NCBI RefSeq assembly: GCF_042477335.2
Contig: NC_091246.1
Span: 208,753,501-208,817,500, forward strand
Source of the DNA: Ovis canadensis
Taxonomy: Eukaryota; Chordata; Mammalia; Artiodactyla; Bovidae
DNA: 64,000 nucleotides
Reading direction: 5' to 3'
The notes under the pieces were generated by a model. The model saw only the letters and a program-made list of their open reading frames with translations. It was not told the origin of the DNA and searched no databases. The position numbers were made by a program, and so were the translations under genes. This document shows, piece after piece, positions 34,650-46,245 of the stretch (the stretch's first letter is position 1; each line of letters begins with the position of its first letter).

Positions 34650-37430
34650 TCAAGGCAAATTAGAAGTGGTCAAACAGGAGATGACAAGAGTGAACATCAA
34701 GATTCTAGGAATCAGCGAAATAAGATGGACTGGAATGGGTGAATTTAACTCAGATGACCATTGTATCTACTACTGTGGGCAGGAATCCCTTAGAAGAAAT
34801 GGAGTAGCCATTATGGTCAACAAAAGAGTCTGGAATGCAGTACTTGGATGGAATCTCAAAAACGACACAATGATCTCTGTTCGTTTCCAAGGCAAACCAT
34901 TCAATATCACAGTAATACAAGTCTACGCCCCAACCAGAAACACTGAAGAAGATGAAGTTGAACAGTCATATGAAGACATACAAGACCTTCTAGAACTAAC
35001 ACCCAAAAAAGATGTCCTTTTCATTATAGGGAACTGGAATGCCAAAGTAAGAAATCAAGAAACAACTGGAGTAACAGGCAAATTTGGCCTTGGAGTACAG
35101 AATGAAGCATGGCAAAGGTTAACAGAGTTCTCCCAAGAGAAGACACTGGTCATACAAACACCCTCTTCCAACAACACAAGAGAAGACTCTACATGTGGAC
35201 ATCACCAGATGGTCAACACTGAAATCAGATTGATTATATATATGCAGCCAGAGATTGAGAAGCTCTATACAGTCAGCAAAAACAAGACCAGGAGCTGACT
35301 ATGGCTCAGATCATGAACTCCTTATTGCCAAATTCAGACAAATTGAAAAAGTGGAGAAAACCACTAGACCATTCAGGTATGACCTAAATCTAATCCCTTA
35401 TGACTATAAAGTGGAAGTGAGAAATAGATTTAAGGGACTAGATCTGATAGACAAAGTGCCTGATGAACTATGGACAGAGGTTCAGGACATTCTACAGGAG
35501 ACAGGAATCAAGACCATCCCCAAGAAAAAGAAATGCAAAAAAGCAAAATAGCTGTCTGAGGAGGCCTTACAAATAGCTGTGAAAAGAAGGGAGGTGAAAA
35601 GCAAAGGATAAAAGGAAAGATATACCCATTTGAATGCAGAGTTCCAAAGAATAGCCAGGAGAGATAAGAAAGCCTTCCTCAGTGGCCAATGCAAAGAAAT
35701 AGAGGAAAACAATAGAATGGGAAAAACTAGAGATCTCTTGAAAAAATGAGAGATACCAAGGGAATATTTCATGCAAAGATGGGCTAAAAAAAGGACAGAA
35801 ATGGTATGGACCTAACAGAAGCAGAAGATATTAAGAAGAGGTGGCAAAAATACACAGAAGAACTGTACAAAACAGATCTTCACAACCCAGATAATCACAA
35901 TGGTATGATCACTCACCTAGAGCCAGATATCTTGGAATGTGAAGTCAAGTGGGCCTTAGGACACATCACTACAAGCAAAGCTAGTGGAGGTGATGGAATT
36001 CCAGTTGAGCTGTTTCAAATCCTAAAAGATGATGCTGTGAAAGTGCTGCACTCAATATGCCAGCCAATTTGAAAAACTCAGCAGTGGCCACAGGACTGGA
36101 AAAGGTCAGTTTTCATTCCAATCCCAAAGAAAGCCAATGCCAAAGAATGCTTAAACTACCACACAATTGCACTTATCTCACACACTAGTAAAGTAACGCT
36201 CAAAATTCTGCAAGCCAGGCTTCAGCAGTACGTGAACCATGAACTCCCTGATGTTCAAGCTGGTTTTAGAAAAGGCAGAGGAACCAGAGATCAAATTGCC
36301 AACATCTGCTAGATCATGGAAAAAGCAAGAGAGTTCCAGAAAAACATCTATTTCTGCCTTATTGACTATGCCAAAGCCTTTGACTGTGTGGATCACAATA
36401 AACTGTGGAAAATTCTTCAAGAGATGGGAATACCAGACCACCTGACCTGCCTCTTGAGAAACCTATATGCAGGTCAGGAAGCAACAGTTAGAACTGGACA
36501 GGGAACAACAGACTGGTTCCAAATAGGAAAAGGAGTACGTCAAGGCTGTATATTGTCACCCTGCTTATTTGACTTCTACCTCATGAGAAACGCTGGGCTG
36601 GAAGAAGCACAAGCTGGAATCAAGATTGCCGGGAGAAATATCAATAACCTCAGATATGCAGATGACACCACCCTTATGGCAGAAAGTGAAGAAGAACTAA
36701 AAAGCCTCTTGATGAAATTGAAAGAGGAGAGTGAAAAAGTTGGCTTAAAGCTCAACATTCAGAAAACTAAGATCATGGCATTGGGTCCCATCACTTCATG
36801 GCAAATAGATGAAGAAACAATGGAAACAGTGGCTGAGTTTCTTTTTCTGAGCTCCAAAATCACTGCAGATGGTGATTGCAGCCGTGAAATTAAAAGACAC
36901 TTACTCCTTAGAAGGAAAGTTATGACCAACCTAGAGTGCATATTAAAAAGCAGAGTCATTACTTTGTCAACAAAGGTCCATCTAGTCAAAGCTATGGTTT
37001 TTGCAATGGTCATGTATGGATGTGAGAGTTGGACTGTGAAGAAAGCTGAGTGCCGAAGAATTGATGCTTTTGAACTGTGGTGTTGGAGAAGACTCTTGAG
37101 AGTCCCTTGGACTGCAAGGAGATCCAACCAATCCATCCTTAAGGAGATCAGTCCTGGGTGTTCATTGGAAGGACTGATGTTGAAGCTGAAACTCAAGTAC
37201 CTTGGCCACCTGATGCAAAGAGCTGACTCATTGGAAAAGACCCTGATGCTGGGAAAGATTGAGGGCAGGAGGAGAAGGGGACAAAAGAGGATGAGATGGT
37301 TGGATGGCATCACCGACTCAATGGACATTGGTTTGGGTGGACTCTGGGAGTTGGTGATGGATAGGGAGGCCTGGCGTGCTGCGGTTCATGGGGTCACAAA
37401 GAGTTGGATATGACTGAGCGACTGAACTGA
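34650..37430 (+). mobile_element. BovB (RTE) LINE, 2.8 kb, with 11-bp TSD
   Basis: Truncated within the endonuclease domain (first motif ILGISEIRWTGMGEF) but otherwise complete to the 3' end. The RT is recognisable: FVPI/IPIPKK region near 36117, [13 protein letters not shown] near 36357, [13 protein letters not shown] near 36532, YADD at 36655-36666. Stops occur at 35551 and 35611 and in later blocks, but from 36316 a frame of 365 codons is open to the element's end. It lacks four codons after CLFDFY. Perfect copies of ACAGAACTTCA flank it at 34639-34649 and 37431-37441. One of the younger-looking BovB copies here, but not competent. Confidence 0.95.
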
Positions 37431-37581
37431 ACAGAACTTCAAAGTGTATAAAGCAGAAACAGAACTGACAGAGAAATAGACAAGTCTCTAGTTAGAAATT
37501 TCAACAGTGCTTTCTTAGTGATTGAACTCTTGAGTAGATAGAAAATTAGTAAGGTTCTAAAACCTTGAACACTAACATCTT

Positions 37582-37763
37582 TTTTTAAAAAATATTTATT
37601 TGGCTGCACCAGGTCTTGGTTGCAGCACACAGTATATTGTGCATGCAAGCTCTTTTAGTTGTGGCATGTGCAATATTTACTTGGAAAGTTCCATGGACAA
37701 TGGAGGCTGGCATCTATAGTCCATGGGTTCAAAAAGAGTTTGACACAACTTGAGTGATGAACT

Positions 37764-37800
<37 letters not shown>

Positions 37801-37915
37801 TTGTAATCTTTAGTTACAGCTTGCAGGATCTAGTTCCCTGACCAGGGATCGAACCTGGGCCCCCTGTATTTGGGAGCTTAGAGTCTTAGCCACTGGACCA
37901 CTGGGGAAATCCCTT
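37582..37915 (-). repeat. CHR-type SINE split by a nested Bov-A and GT repeat
   Basis: The reverse-complement CHR pieces 37582-37671 (GGCTGCACCAGGTCTTGGTT) and 37803-37915 (CAGGATCTAGTTCCCTGACC to CACTGGGGAAATCCC) flank a + strand Bov-A fragment (about 37677-37763) and a TG repeat. The left and right edges share a diverged TTTAGTT...G target, consistent with a nested insertion. Confidence 0.75.
37764..37802. repeat. (TG)n microsatellite
   Basis: About 18 TG units, interrupted once by TATA. It sits where the 3' tail of the nested Bov-A should be and could be polymorphic. Confidence 0.95.
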
Positions 37916-37953
37916 AAATATCTTGATACAATATTTACAGACCACACCACCCA

Positions 37954-38060
37954 GTGGCAACCCACTTCAGTATTGTTGCATAGAGAATCCATGGACAGAG
38001 GAGCCCAGCAGGCTACAGTCTATGGGGTCCCAAAAGTTGGACACGACTTAGCAACTAAAC
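37954..38060 (+). repeat. Bov-A SINE fragment
   Basis: GTGGCAACCCACTTCAGTAT to TTGGACACGACTTAGCAACT. A second scrap of the same family end (GAATCAGACATGACTGAGCC) lies at 38379-38426. Confidence 0.8.
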
Positions 38061-38640
38061 ACCACCACCCAAAAAGAGTAGTGCATTCTTTTCAAATGCT
38101 CATGAAACATTTCCCACAATAGACTACATTCTGGGCCATAAAATAATATATTTAAGAGGATTGAAACCAAACATAATATATTCTCAGGCTATGAAGAAAT
38201 TAGCATAAAAATAGCATCTGAAATCTACAAATATATGGAAATTGGATGGCATACTTATAAATACACCCCTGCTCAAAAAATTCTAGGGAAATTGGAAAAT
38301 ACCTTTAATTGAATGAAATGAAAACACAAATAGCAAAATTGATGGCATACAGCTGAAAAGATTGATCTCTAGCTCGGCAGGGTTGGAAAGAATCAGACAT
38401 GACTGAGCCACTGAGCACGCATGCACTGGTTAGAATGATAAGGGAAAAGAAAGACAGATCAGGAATGTTAGTAAGGAAAGAAGAGACACCACTACAGATC
38501 CCATAGAAACATTAAAAGAACAATATTCATTGGCAACTTTATGCCAATAAATTTTTATGAAACTGACTGTGTCCTTAAGAGACAAATTGCCAAAGCTCAC
38601 TCAAGAAGCAGATAACCTAAATAGCCATATCTGTATTAAA

Positions 38641-39016
38641 GAAACTGAATTTCTTGTTAATTATAAATTCGTTTGCTCTGTTAGGTAGAGAAAAAAATGG
38701 AAAATTCAGTGCTTGATACATTTATAGTAGAGAATAACAGTTTTGTTCTCCAGTCTTAGAATTGATTTTCCTTGTCCATCATGATTTTTGCTGGAAGCAA
38801 GAAGTAAAGTTTTCTTTATACTTTAATTTCAAAATTATTACCTGAATTTCTAAGGAGTTGCAAAGCTTACAAGCCACTGTCATCTTAGCTATCGCCGTTA
38901 CTTGAACTAGACCCAATTAAATGTGATTCTTGTTCTTAAAATGAAAGTACATTTGAGAAAAATGCTAATTATATGTCTACTAGCCTCACAAGTAAGCACT
39001 GTTGTTGTTGTTGTTG
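38641..39016. other. Unassigned AT-rich DNA
   Basis: No gene or repeat recognised before the GTT repeat that begins the next BovB. Confidence 0.35.
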
Positions 39017-40470
39017 TTCAGTCCCTCAGTCATGTCTGACTCTTTGCAACTCCATGAACTGCAGCACTCCAGGCTTCTCCGTCCTTCAGTATCTCCCTGA
39101 GTTTGCTCAAACTCACGTCCATTGAGTCAGTGATGCCATCCAACCATCTCATCCTCTGTTGCCCCCTTCTCCTCCTGCCCCCAATCCCTCCCAGCATCAG
39201 AGTCTTTCCCAGTGAGTCAACTCTTTGCATGAGGTGGCCAAAGTACTGGAGTTTCAGCTTTAGCATCATTCCTTCCAAAGAACACCCAGGACCAATCTCC
39301 TTTAGAATGGACTGGGTGGATCTCCTTGCAGTCCAAGGGACTCTCAAGAGTCTTCTCCAACACCACAGTTCAAAAGCATCAATTCTTCGGCACTCAGCTT
39401 TCTTCACAGTCCAACTCTCACATCCATTCATGACCACTGCAAAAACCACAGCCTTGACTAGATGGACTTTTGTTGGCAAAGTAATGTCTGTGCTTTTGAA
39501 TATGCTATCTAGGTTGGTCATAACTTTCCTTCCAAGGAGTAAGCGTCTTTTAATCTCATGGTTGCAATCACCATCTGCAGTGATTTTGGAGCTCAGAAAA
39601 AGAAACTCAGCCACTGTTTCCACTGTTTCCCCATCTATCTACCATGAAGTGATGGGACCAGATGCCATGATCTTAGTTTTCTGAACATTGAGCTTTAAGC
39701 CAACTTTTTCACTCCCCTCTTTCACTTTCATCAAGAGGCTTTTTAGTTCTTCTTCACTTTCTGCCATAAGGGTGGTGTCATCTGCATAAATGAGGTTATT
39801 GATATTTCTCCCGGCAATCTTGATTCCAGCTTGTGCTTCTTCCAGGCCAGCATTTCTCATGATGTACTCGGCATAGAAGTCAAATAAGCAGGGTGACAAT
39901 ATACAGCCTTGACGTACTCCTTTTCCTATTTGGAACCAGTCTGTTGTTCCATGTCCAGTTTTAACTGTTGCTTCCTGACCTGCATACACATTTCTCAAGA
40001 GGCAGGTCAGGTGGTCTGGTATTCCCATCTCTTGAAGAATTTTCCACAGTTCATTGTGATCCACACAGTCAAAGGGGAAATAGATATTTTTCTGGAACTC
40101 TCTTGCTTTTTCCATGATCTAGCAGATGTTGGCAATTTGATCTCTGGTTCCTCTGCCTTTTCTAAAACCAGCTTGAACATCTGGAAGTTCACGGTTCACG
40201 TATTGCTAAAGCCTAGCTTGCAGAATTTTGTGCATTACTTTACTAACATGAGATGAGTGCAATTGTGCAGTAGTTTGAGCATTCTTTGGCATTTGCTTTC
40301 TTTGGGATTGGAATGAAAACTGACCTTTTCCAGTCCTGTGGCCACTGCTGAGTTTTCCAAGTTTGCTGGCATATTGAGTGCAGCACTTTCACAGCATCAT
40401 CTTTCAGGATTTGAAACAACTCAACTGGAATTCCATCACCTCCACTAGCTTTCTTCATAGTGATGCCCCA
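39017..40470 (-). mobile_element. BovB LINE, 3' 1.45 kb
   Basis: Reverse-complement BovB from the 3' end (a GTT run at 39001-39018, then CAGTCCCTCAGTCATGTCTG) through the C-terminal region and the RT core to KASGGDGIPVELF near 40470. In place of YADD the minus strand encodes IYADDTT at about 39780-39800. A frame of 197 codons (39030-39623) and one of 158 (39639-40115) survive. FIDYAKAFD is shortened to PFDCVDH by a small deletion near 40075. Confidence 0.93.
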
Positions 40471-41490
40471 CTTAGTTACCACTAAACTATGTTACCTATC
40501 AGGTATCTGATAAGTACTCTGAAATGCCATTAAAGTATCCTTTTGGATCTTTTTTCAGAGCTACTTTCCTATTATGCTTGAAGTAAACAGTAGCGATATT
40601 TTAAAAATCTAAAGTATGAAATGTAATATTTTATTGAAAAAGGAAATAATGAATATAGTCATTTTACTGTATACTTATACTTTGAATGGAACTGTTTTGA
40701 TACACCTAATGAAACAGATTCAGACTTTTTTTAAAAGTAACATGAGGATGCTGGGGGACAAGTTGGCATAGAAAATGTATACAAAGACAAAAACATGAAA
40801 ATAATGGGAGTTTATCCAAGTGGACAGTTACAATGATGGAAGAAAGAGGAGAAAATAAAAAAAGGAAAAGAAGGGACTGCAGAATATGGACAAGATGGAA
40901 GAGCAGAAATTAATACTACTTGCGTAATGGGATGTATTTACAATTATAAACTTGCTACTTCAATCAAATATAGACCCTAATGATACTTGGAAAAAGAAGG
41001 TTGCTTTATATATATATTAAATTGTACTATTTGCTTTATTGCCGTGAGCTTGAACCAAGTCTGTAAAAATCTCTGAGGTATGTTGAGTTTTTAACACATC
41101 GGCCTACATCTTTATATAAATTTGTTTAACTTCTGAAGGATAGGACAGTGGCAAGGCTTGCTTGACTAGAGACTAAATAAAACTATTCCAGTAGAAATAG
41201 TTCCTTTATCTTTCCTATTACTAGCCATATTTGTCATTTTTCTTTTTACAAATTTACATATCAGAGAAAGACTCAGTTTCTAACATGATGGTCCCCGAAA
41301 TGGGATACAGATAACTCAGGGGATGTGCAAGACTATGCATTGATGTGAGAAGAGGAGAAACTTAAACATATTTATTTTCATATTTAATAAAAATGAATTA
41401 ATTTTGCTAATGTTTAATGTAGACAGTGGGGTTTTCCCAGTTTGGGTGGATACCAAATGATCCAACAGAATTGTTGGTAACTAAGATACC
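40471..41490. other. Unassigned AT-rich DNA
   Basis: About 1 kb with A-rich patches (40850-40870) and no recognisable gene or family. Confidence 0.35.
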
Positions 41491-41718
41491 TCATGTGAAG
41501 AGTTGACTATTGGAAAAGACTCTGATGCTGGGAGGGATTGGGGGCAGGAGGAGAAGGGGACGACAGAGAATGAGATGGCTGGATGGCATCACTGACTCGA
41601 TGGACGTGAGTCTGAGTGAACTCTGGGAGTTGGTGATGGACAGGGAGGCCTGGCGTGCTGTGATTCATGGGGTCGCAAAGAGTCGGACACGACTGAGCGA
41701 CTGAACTGAACTGAACTG
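41491..41718 (+). mobile_element. Short BovB 3' tail with TSD
   Basis: Only the last 228 bases of BovB, ending CTGAACTGAACTGAACTG. Perfect copies of AAGATACC flank it at 41483-41490 and 41719-41726. An independent, strongly 5'-truncated insertion. Confidence 0.95.
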
Positions 41719-41812
41719 AAGATACCCTGAGGGGAAAGTGGGACTTCAGCCCTCCAAAGCGGAGGACAAAGGGACTTTTTAAAGTGAGTTGTTACAGATG
41801 ATACTTTTTATC

Positions 41813-41856
41813 AGTTTCCCTGATGGCTCAGATGCTAAAGAATTCACCTTAATGCA
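41813..41856 (+). repeat. Bov-tA head fragment
   Basis: TTTCCCTGATGGCTCAGATG followed by CTAAAGAATTCACCTTAATG is a diverged tRNA-like SINE head without a body. Confidence 0.55.
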
Positions 41857-44349
41857 TAAGTACATACAATACTTGATGTGTACTTGGTTTATGGAATTTA
41901 TTATCTACTAGCTTTACCAAATTTCAAGATATTTAACCTTTGTGAAGGATAAATGCCCTAAAAAGATGTTTTACAAAGAAATTGCTGATAATGATATGCA
42001 AGAATAAGCAAACAAGAAGAAAATAAGTTGTGAACTCTGTTAGCAATATTACCAGGTAAATATAATGATTTAACCGTGAAAAAAAAAAAAGTCAACCAAA
42101 AACAACAACAACAAAAAAGGAAAGACCAAAATTTGGATTGGACCCACTGTTAGTGCAATGAGCCTTGCCCTAAGAGTTTATAAAGCTGATATATTAACTA
42201 ATGATGGCATGTAGTCATCATGATTAGGAAAACACTTAAAATTATGTTTTATAAAAATTACTAAAATTGACTGTGGTGATGGTACAAATATCTGTGAATA
42301 TAATAAAAAATCACTGAATTAAACACTTAAAAATAAGTTTAATTTTTGTATTACTCTTAATTTCTATATTTCTATATTCCTAATGTGGATGATATTTACA
42401 TATTACATATAAAATGTTAAGACAAAGATGGGGGGATTTACTGTACTTTCTCCTCAGAGTATTCAGCTATCACTAGAAAATAGCATTCAGAGGACTCATC
42501 AGATTAAGGTTTTTTTTTTTAACATATAGTTTATTATATAAAAGCTTGGTAGTTTAGCAACAAAAATGTTATTTCATGATGACCTTTCACTCACTTGGTA
42601 ACATGAGTTTCAAATTTTGATATAATCCTCATGGGTCCTCAGAATTTCTAGAATTTCAATATATTTAAATTAAACAGCTGTACTATTGAGATTACAATCC
42701 TCCATGTGAATCCTGATTTACCTCAATATAAGTTAGCAACAAGGAAATGGTTGCTTTGTTATTTTGCTTCTGTTTTTATTTTTCTTTTGGGCAGAAAATC
42801 AGCTTTAGGAATTTAGAAACTAGACCACACAATGGAAATTGCATTACCTACCAATAGTTCTATTAGAAAGGGTCTACTGTAAAGAGTTTTAACATGTTAT
42901 GTTATATATAAAATGTGTAATATATTTTATTTTTATATAGTATTACATTTATCATATATTATAAATATAATTATTCAAAATGCTAACTCATTAAATTATT
43001 AAATGTCACTTATTAGATTGAATTACCTTTGATATGTACAAACAATTTAAAACATGGCTTTAGCTATTTAAAAAAACAAGCAAAATCTTGTCTCAAGGTC
43101 TGTATATTTTTCTAGTGAATATCACATACAGAATTTTTAAAAAGTAACTCTTTTGAAATGTGGCCCCAAAACTGACTAAAAAGGATTTTGGTTGTTGCTA
43201 AAGACTTAGGTTTCTGAAACTCCCATGTGAAATAAGAACATTGAGTACACTTAAAGATGTAAATCAGGAAAAAAAAAAGATGTAAATCTGAAGATTTTAT
43301 GTCATTTGGAAGAGTCTTATTTTTCAATTTTTTTTAAACTGAAAGAGTAATTCTTAATCATGTTTCAAACAGTGCTCTGCAAAGCAAATTACGGCTTGAA
43401 AGAAATATTTTGCATTTGGATTCTTACTAATTACAGTATCTGTAATTTATTAGTTAAATCTCATTATAAATAAAACATTTAATACCCTCTGCAAATGTTT
43501 CACCTACTTTAATTACTCAGTTCTCAAACCAAATTTGGATAAAACAGCATTTAACTTGCATTTTCCTGCTGATTTGATAATTAATCAAATATCTTTGTAA
43601 ATGTACTTATTTTAAATATGTTGGTCAGACTTTTTTATGTTATTGTAGAAAAGCAAAGAGATTTTAAAAAAATCTTTGCATTATATATTTAAATGATGAC
43701 AAGTGCATGTTTTGTGATTATAGCTTTTCTTGTGTTAAATGTATGATATATTTCATTTCATTTATTCTCTTGCTACAAAATTTCTGTGGGAAATACTAGC
43801 TGTTCAGAGACATAGTACTGAAGGGCAACTCTTCAGTACTATGGTTCACAGTAACCATAGCAATAACTGTCCTAAAAATAAAGAGTCCCTGTATCAGCAC
43901 AGATGGAATCATCTTACTGAGGAAGAATCAGGTTCACAGGCAGTGGTATCACCTGGACCCAGGAATCCCATGTGATAGTAACATAATTCAAGAGCATGAA
44001 GGTTTACTACAGATATAAAAGCTTAAAATTAGATTTTATATTTAGACCAGGCTTTATAGTGAAACATAATTTAAAACTAAAACTGTATCTGTAGATGCTA
44101 AATAAGTTCCAACAAAGAAACATCACAATTCATATTTTTAGCCACACAAGGATTAAACTCAAGGTATTAATTCCTTCATTCATGGCTTATAAATGTTTCC
44201 TTGTATTTGGAACTGATTCTGCAGTTTGAGCCAGTGAGATTGATTCCTGACAGTGATCTTTCACTCCTGAAAATTGCACAGAACTTTGTACCCTCCTAGT
44301 AAAAATATACCTTGCCTTATCTTGTAACTCAGGTATTTTATACTTGCTT
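41857..44349. other. AT-rich intergenic DNA, no gene seen
   Basis: About 2.5 kb, very AT-rich (for example around 42900-42990), with no recognisable family. Reading frames at 43112-43327 and 43739-43975 lack any supporting signal. Confidence 0.4.
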
Positions 44350-44455
44350 TATTCTCTAGCAGATTATAGATCCTTGAAAAACTTGCCTTATTTATTCTTT
44401 TATCTCCTACACAGTGCCTTACACATGATAAAAGTTCAACAAATGTTTGATTTGG
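44350..44455 (+). repeat. L2 3' end
   Basis: CTCTAGCAGATTATAGATCC, CACAGTGCCTTACACATGAT, and AAAAGTTCAACAAATGTTTG match the L2 LINE 3' end. Confidence 0.6.
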
Positions 44456-44474
44456 ACTTAATTCGAGTTTTTAA

Positions 44475-45070
44475 AAATTGAAGCATAATTAACATATTAC
44501 ATTAGTTTCAGGTGTGTAACACAATGATTTGATATTTGTATTTATTGTGAAATGATCCACAATCTTTAGTTCCTACCCATCATCATACATAGACACAGAA
44601 ATTTTTTTCTTATGATGAGAAAGAACATTTAAGATTTACTCTCTGGGAAACTTTCAAATATACAATACAGTATTAGCTACAGTCTCCATGCTGTACATTA
44701 CATCCCCATGACTTACCTGTTTTATAACTGGAAGTTTGTCCTTTCGACTTCCATCACCGATTTCACCCATCCTCCAGCCTATACCTTGGCACCCACAAAT
44801 CTGTTCTCTGTTATCTATGAGGTTGGTTGCCTTTTTTTTCTATTTTTGGTCTTTTCGAATTGCACAAATAAGTGAGATTGCACATATGATATTTTTGTTT
44901 CCCTGTCTGACTTGTTTCACTTAGCATAAAACTCTCTCTCTCAAGGTCCATTTCTGTTGTCACAAATGACAAGATTTTTCCTTTTTGTAACTGAATAATG
45001 TTTCATTTTATATATGTATATATATATACACCAGATTTTATTCATTCATCTGTCAATCTTTTCATGTACC
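44475..45070 (-). mobile_element. Old L1 3' end
   Basis: AAATTGAAGCATAATTAACA, AAGATTTACTCTCTGGGAAA, TTTCGAATTGCACAAATAAG, and ATTCATTCATCTGTC follow the reverse complement of an ancient L1 3' UTR. Confidence 0.65.
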
Positions 45071-45377
45071 TGTTGGCCATTTGTATGTCTTCTTTTAAAA
45101 AAAATGTCCATTCATTAATTCTGTTTTTTAACAGACTTTATCACAATTCTTATAATGAGTATAAATCCTCATTTAAACTATTTATACACAATTACACTTC
45201 TTTCACAGTACTTTGTGAAAAGGAAACCCTCAATATTTGCTGAATTGAACTGAACATATTTAAAGTAGTTTTAGTTAAAATTTTTTTAATCAATTTTTAT
45301 GAGGACTATAAATTTCTCTTTTTGCCTAACCACTTAAAATATATCCTTTAAAGGGGGAAGAAATAAAAGTAAGTGAG
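45071..45377. other. Unassigned AT-rich DNA
   Basis: No gene or repeat recognised. Confidence 0.35.
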
Positions 45378-45555
45378 GGGACTTCCCTCGTGGTCCATTG
45401 GCTGACTCCATGTTCCCAATGTAGGGGACCCAGGTTTTACCCCTGGTCAGGGAACTAGATCCTATATGCTGCAACTAAGTGTTCACATGTCACAAGTACA
45501 GATCCCGCATGCTGCAATGAAGACCTGGCACAGGCCAACAACAACAACAAAAAAA
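45378..45555 (+). repeat. CHR-type SINE
   Basis: GGGGACTTCCCTCGTGGTCC at the head, CCTGGTCAGGGAACTAGATC, then CTGCAATGAAGACCTGGCAC and an AAC-rich tail. The likely TSD is AGTAAGTGAGG (45368) against AGTACGTGAGG (45558), with one mismatch. Confidence 0.85.
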
Positions 45556-46245
45556 AGAGTACGTGAGGAAATAAAAACATAACCATCAGATTTTGGGAGT
45601 TTCATAATATGTCAGAAATCTTCATCTTGATCAAGCTAGAGAATTTCACCCAATTTACATATTGATCTCTTCTCTTTTTTATCTTCATAAAAGCATTTAC
45701 CATACTTACTTCATATATTACATCATTTCTTCCTCCTTTCCACTATCCTTCAAAGTGAATCGCTTATTCTTGCTAAGGTTAATGAATAGCATAATAAAAT
45801 GTATGATTCCAAACAGTTACAAAAGCTAAAATCACCTAGTAGCTTACTTTTCCAGCTATATAGTGGGTTGTGTGGCAGCCTGGGCTGTGTGAGAGAGTTG
45901 TGAATGATAGAGTGGGGCTGACCTGGTCTTACAGATTAATAGGAAGCTCTGTGACCCTTGTCTGTGCTCAGGGTCCTATGGTCTCCATAGGCCACAGGAG
46001 ACACTGAGACATGATCTGTTTGCTCAGCCATGAACCACATCCATTTGGCTGCAGTGCCACAAGAGTTTCAAAGCTCAACATCTAGCAACTCCTTGAAGCC
46101 CCAGGCTGTTTTCTCTGATGTCCCACACTCCTTTTCACTTTGTCTTACTTACTGAAAGCTAACTCCTGCCACAAATATAGTAAGCCCCACTTCTTCAGGC
46201 CCTCAGCACAATGCTTATACTCAATTTACAATTTACCTCATTCCA
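45556..46245. other. Unassigned DNA
   Basis: Somewhat GC-richer around 45860-46120, but no splice pair, reading frame or family is recognised. Confidence 0.35.

Larger units (their letters stand above)
34130..38640 (+). mobile_element. Old L1 ORF2 with three later insertions
   Basis: Pieces at 34130-34638, 37442-37570, 38061-38378 and 38427-38640 read in order through an L1 ORF2 (endonuclease-RT linker and RT region): CTGGCATCTTGGGAAAGAAG, GATAGAAAATTAGTAAGGTT, ACATTCTGGGCCATAAAATA, and ACTTTATGCCAATAAATTTT. A BovB (34650-37430), a CHR SINE with nested Bov-A (37582-37915) and a Bov-A (37954-38060) interrupt it. The frame is destroyed. Confidence 0.6.
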
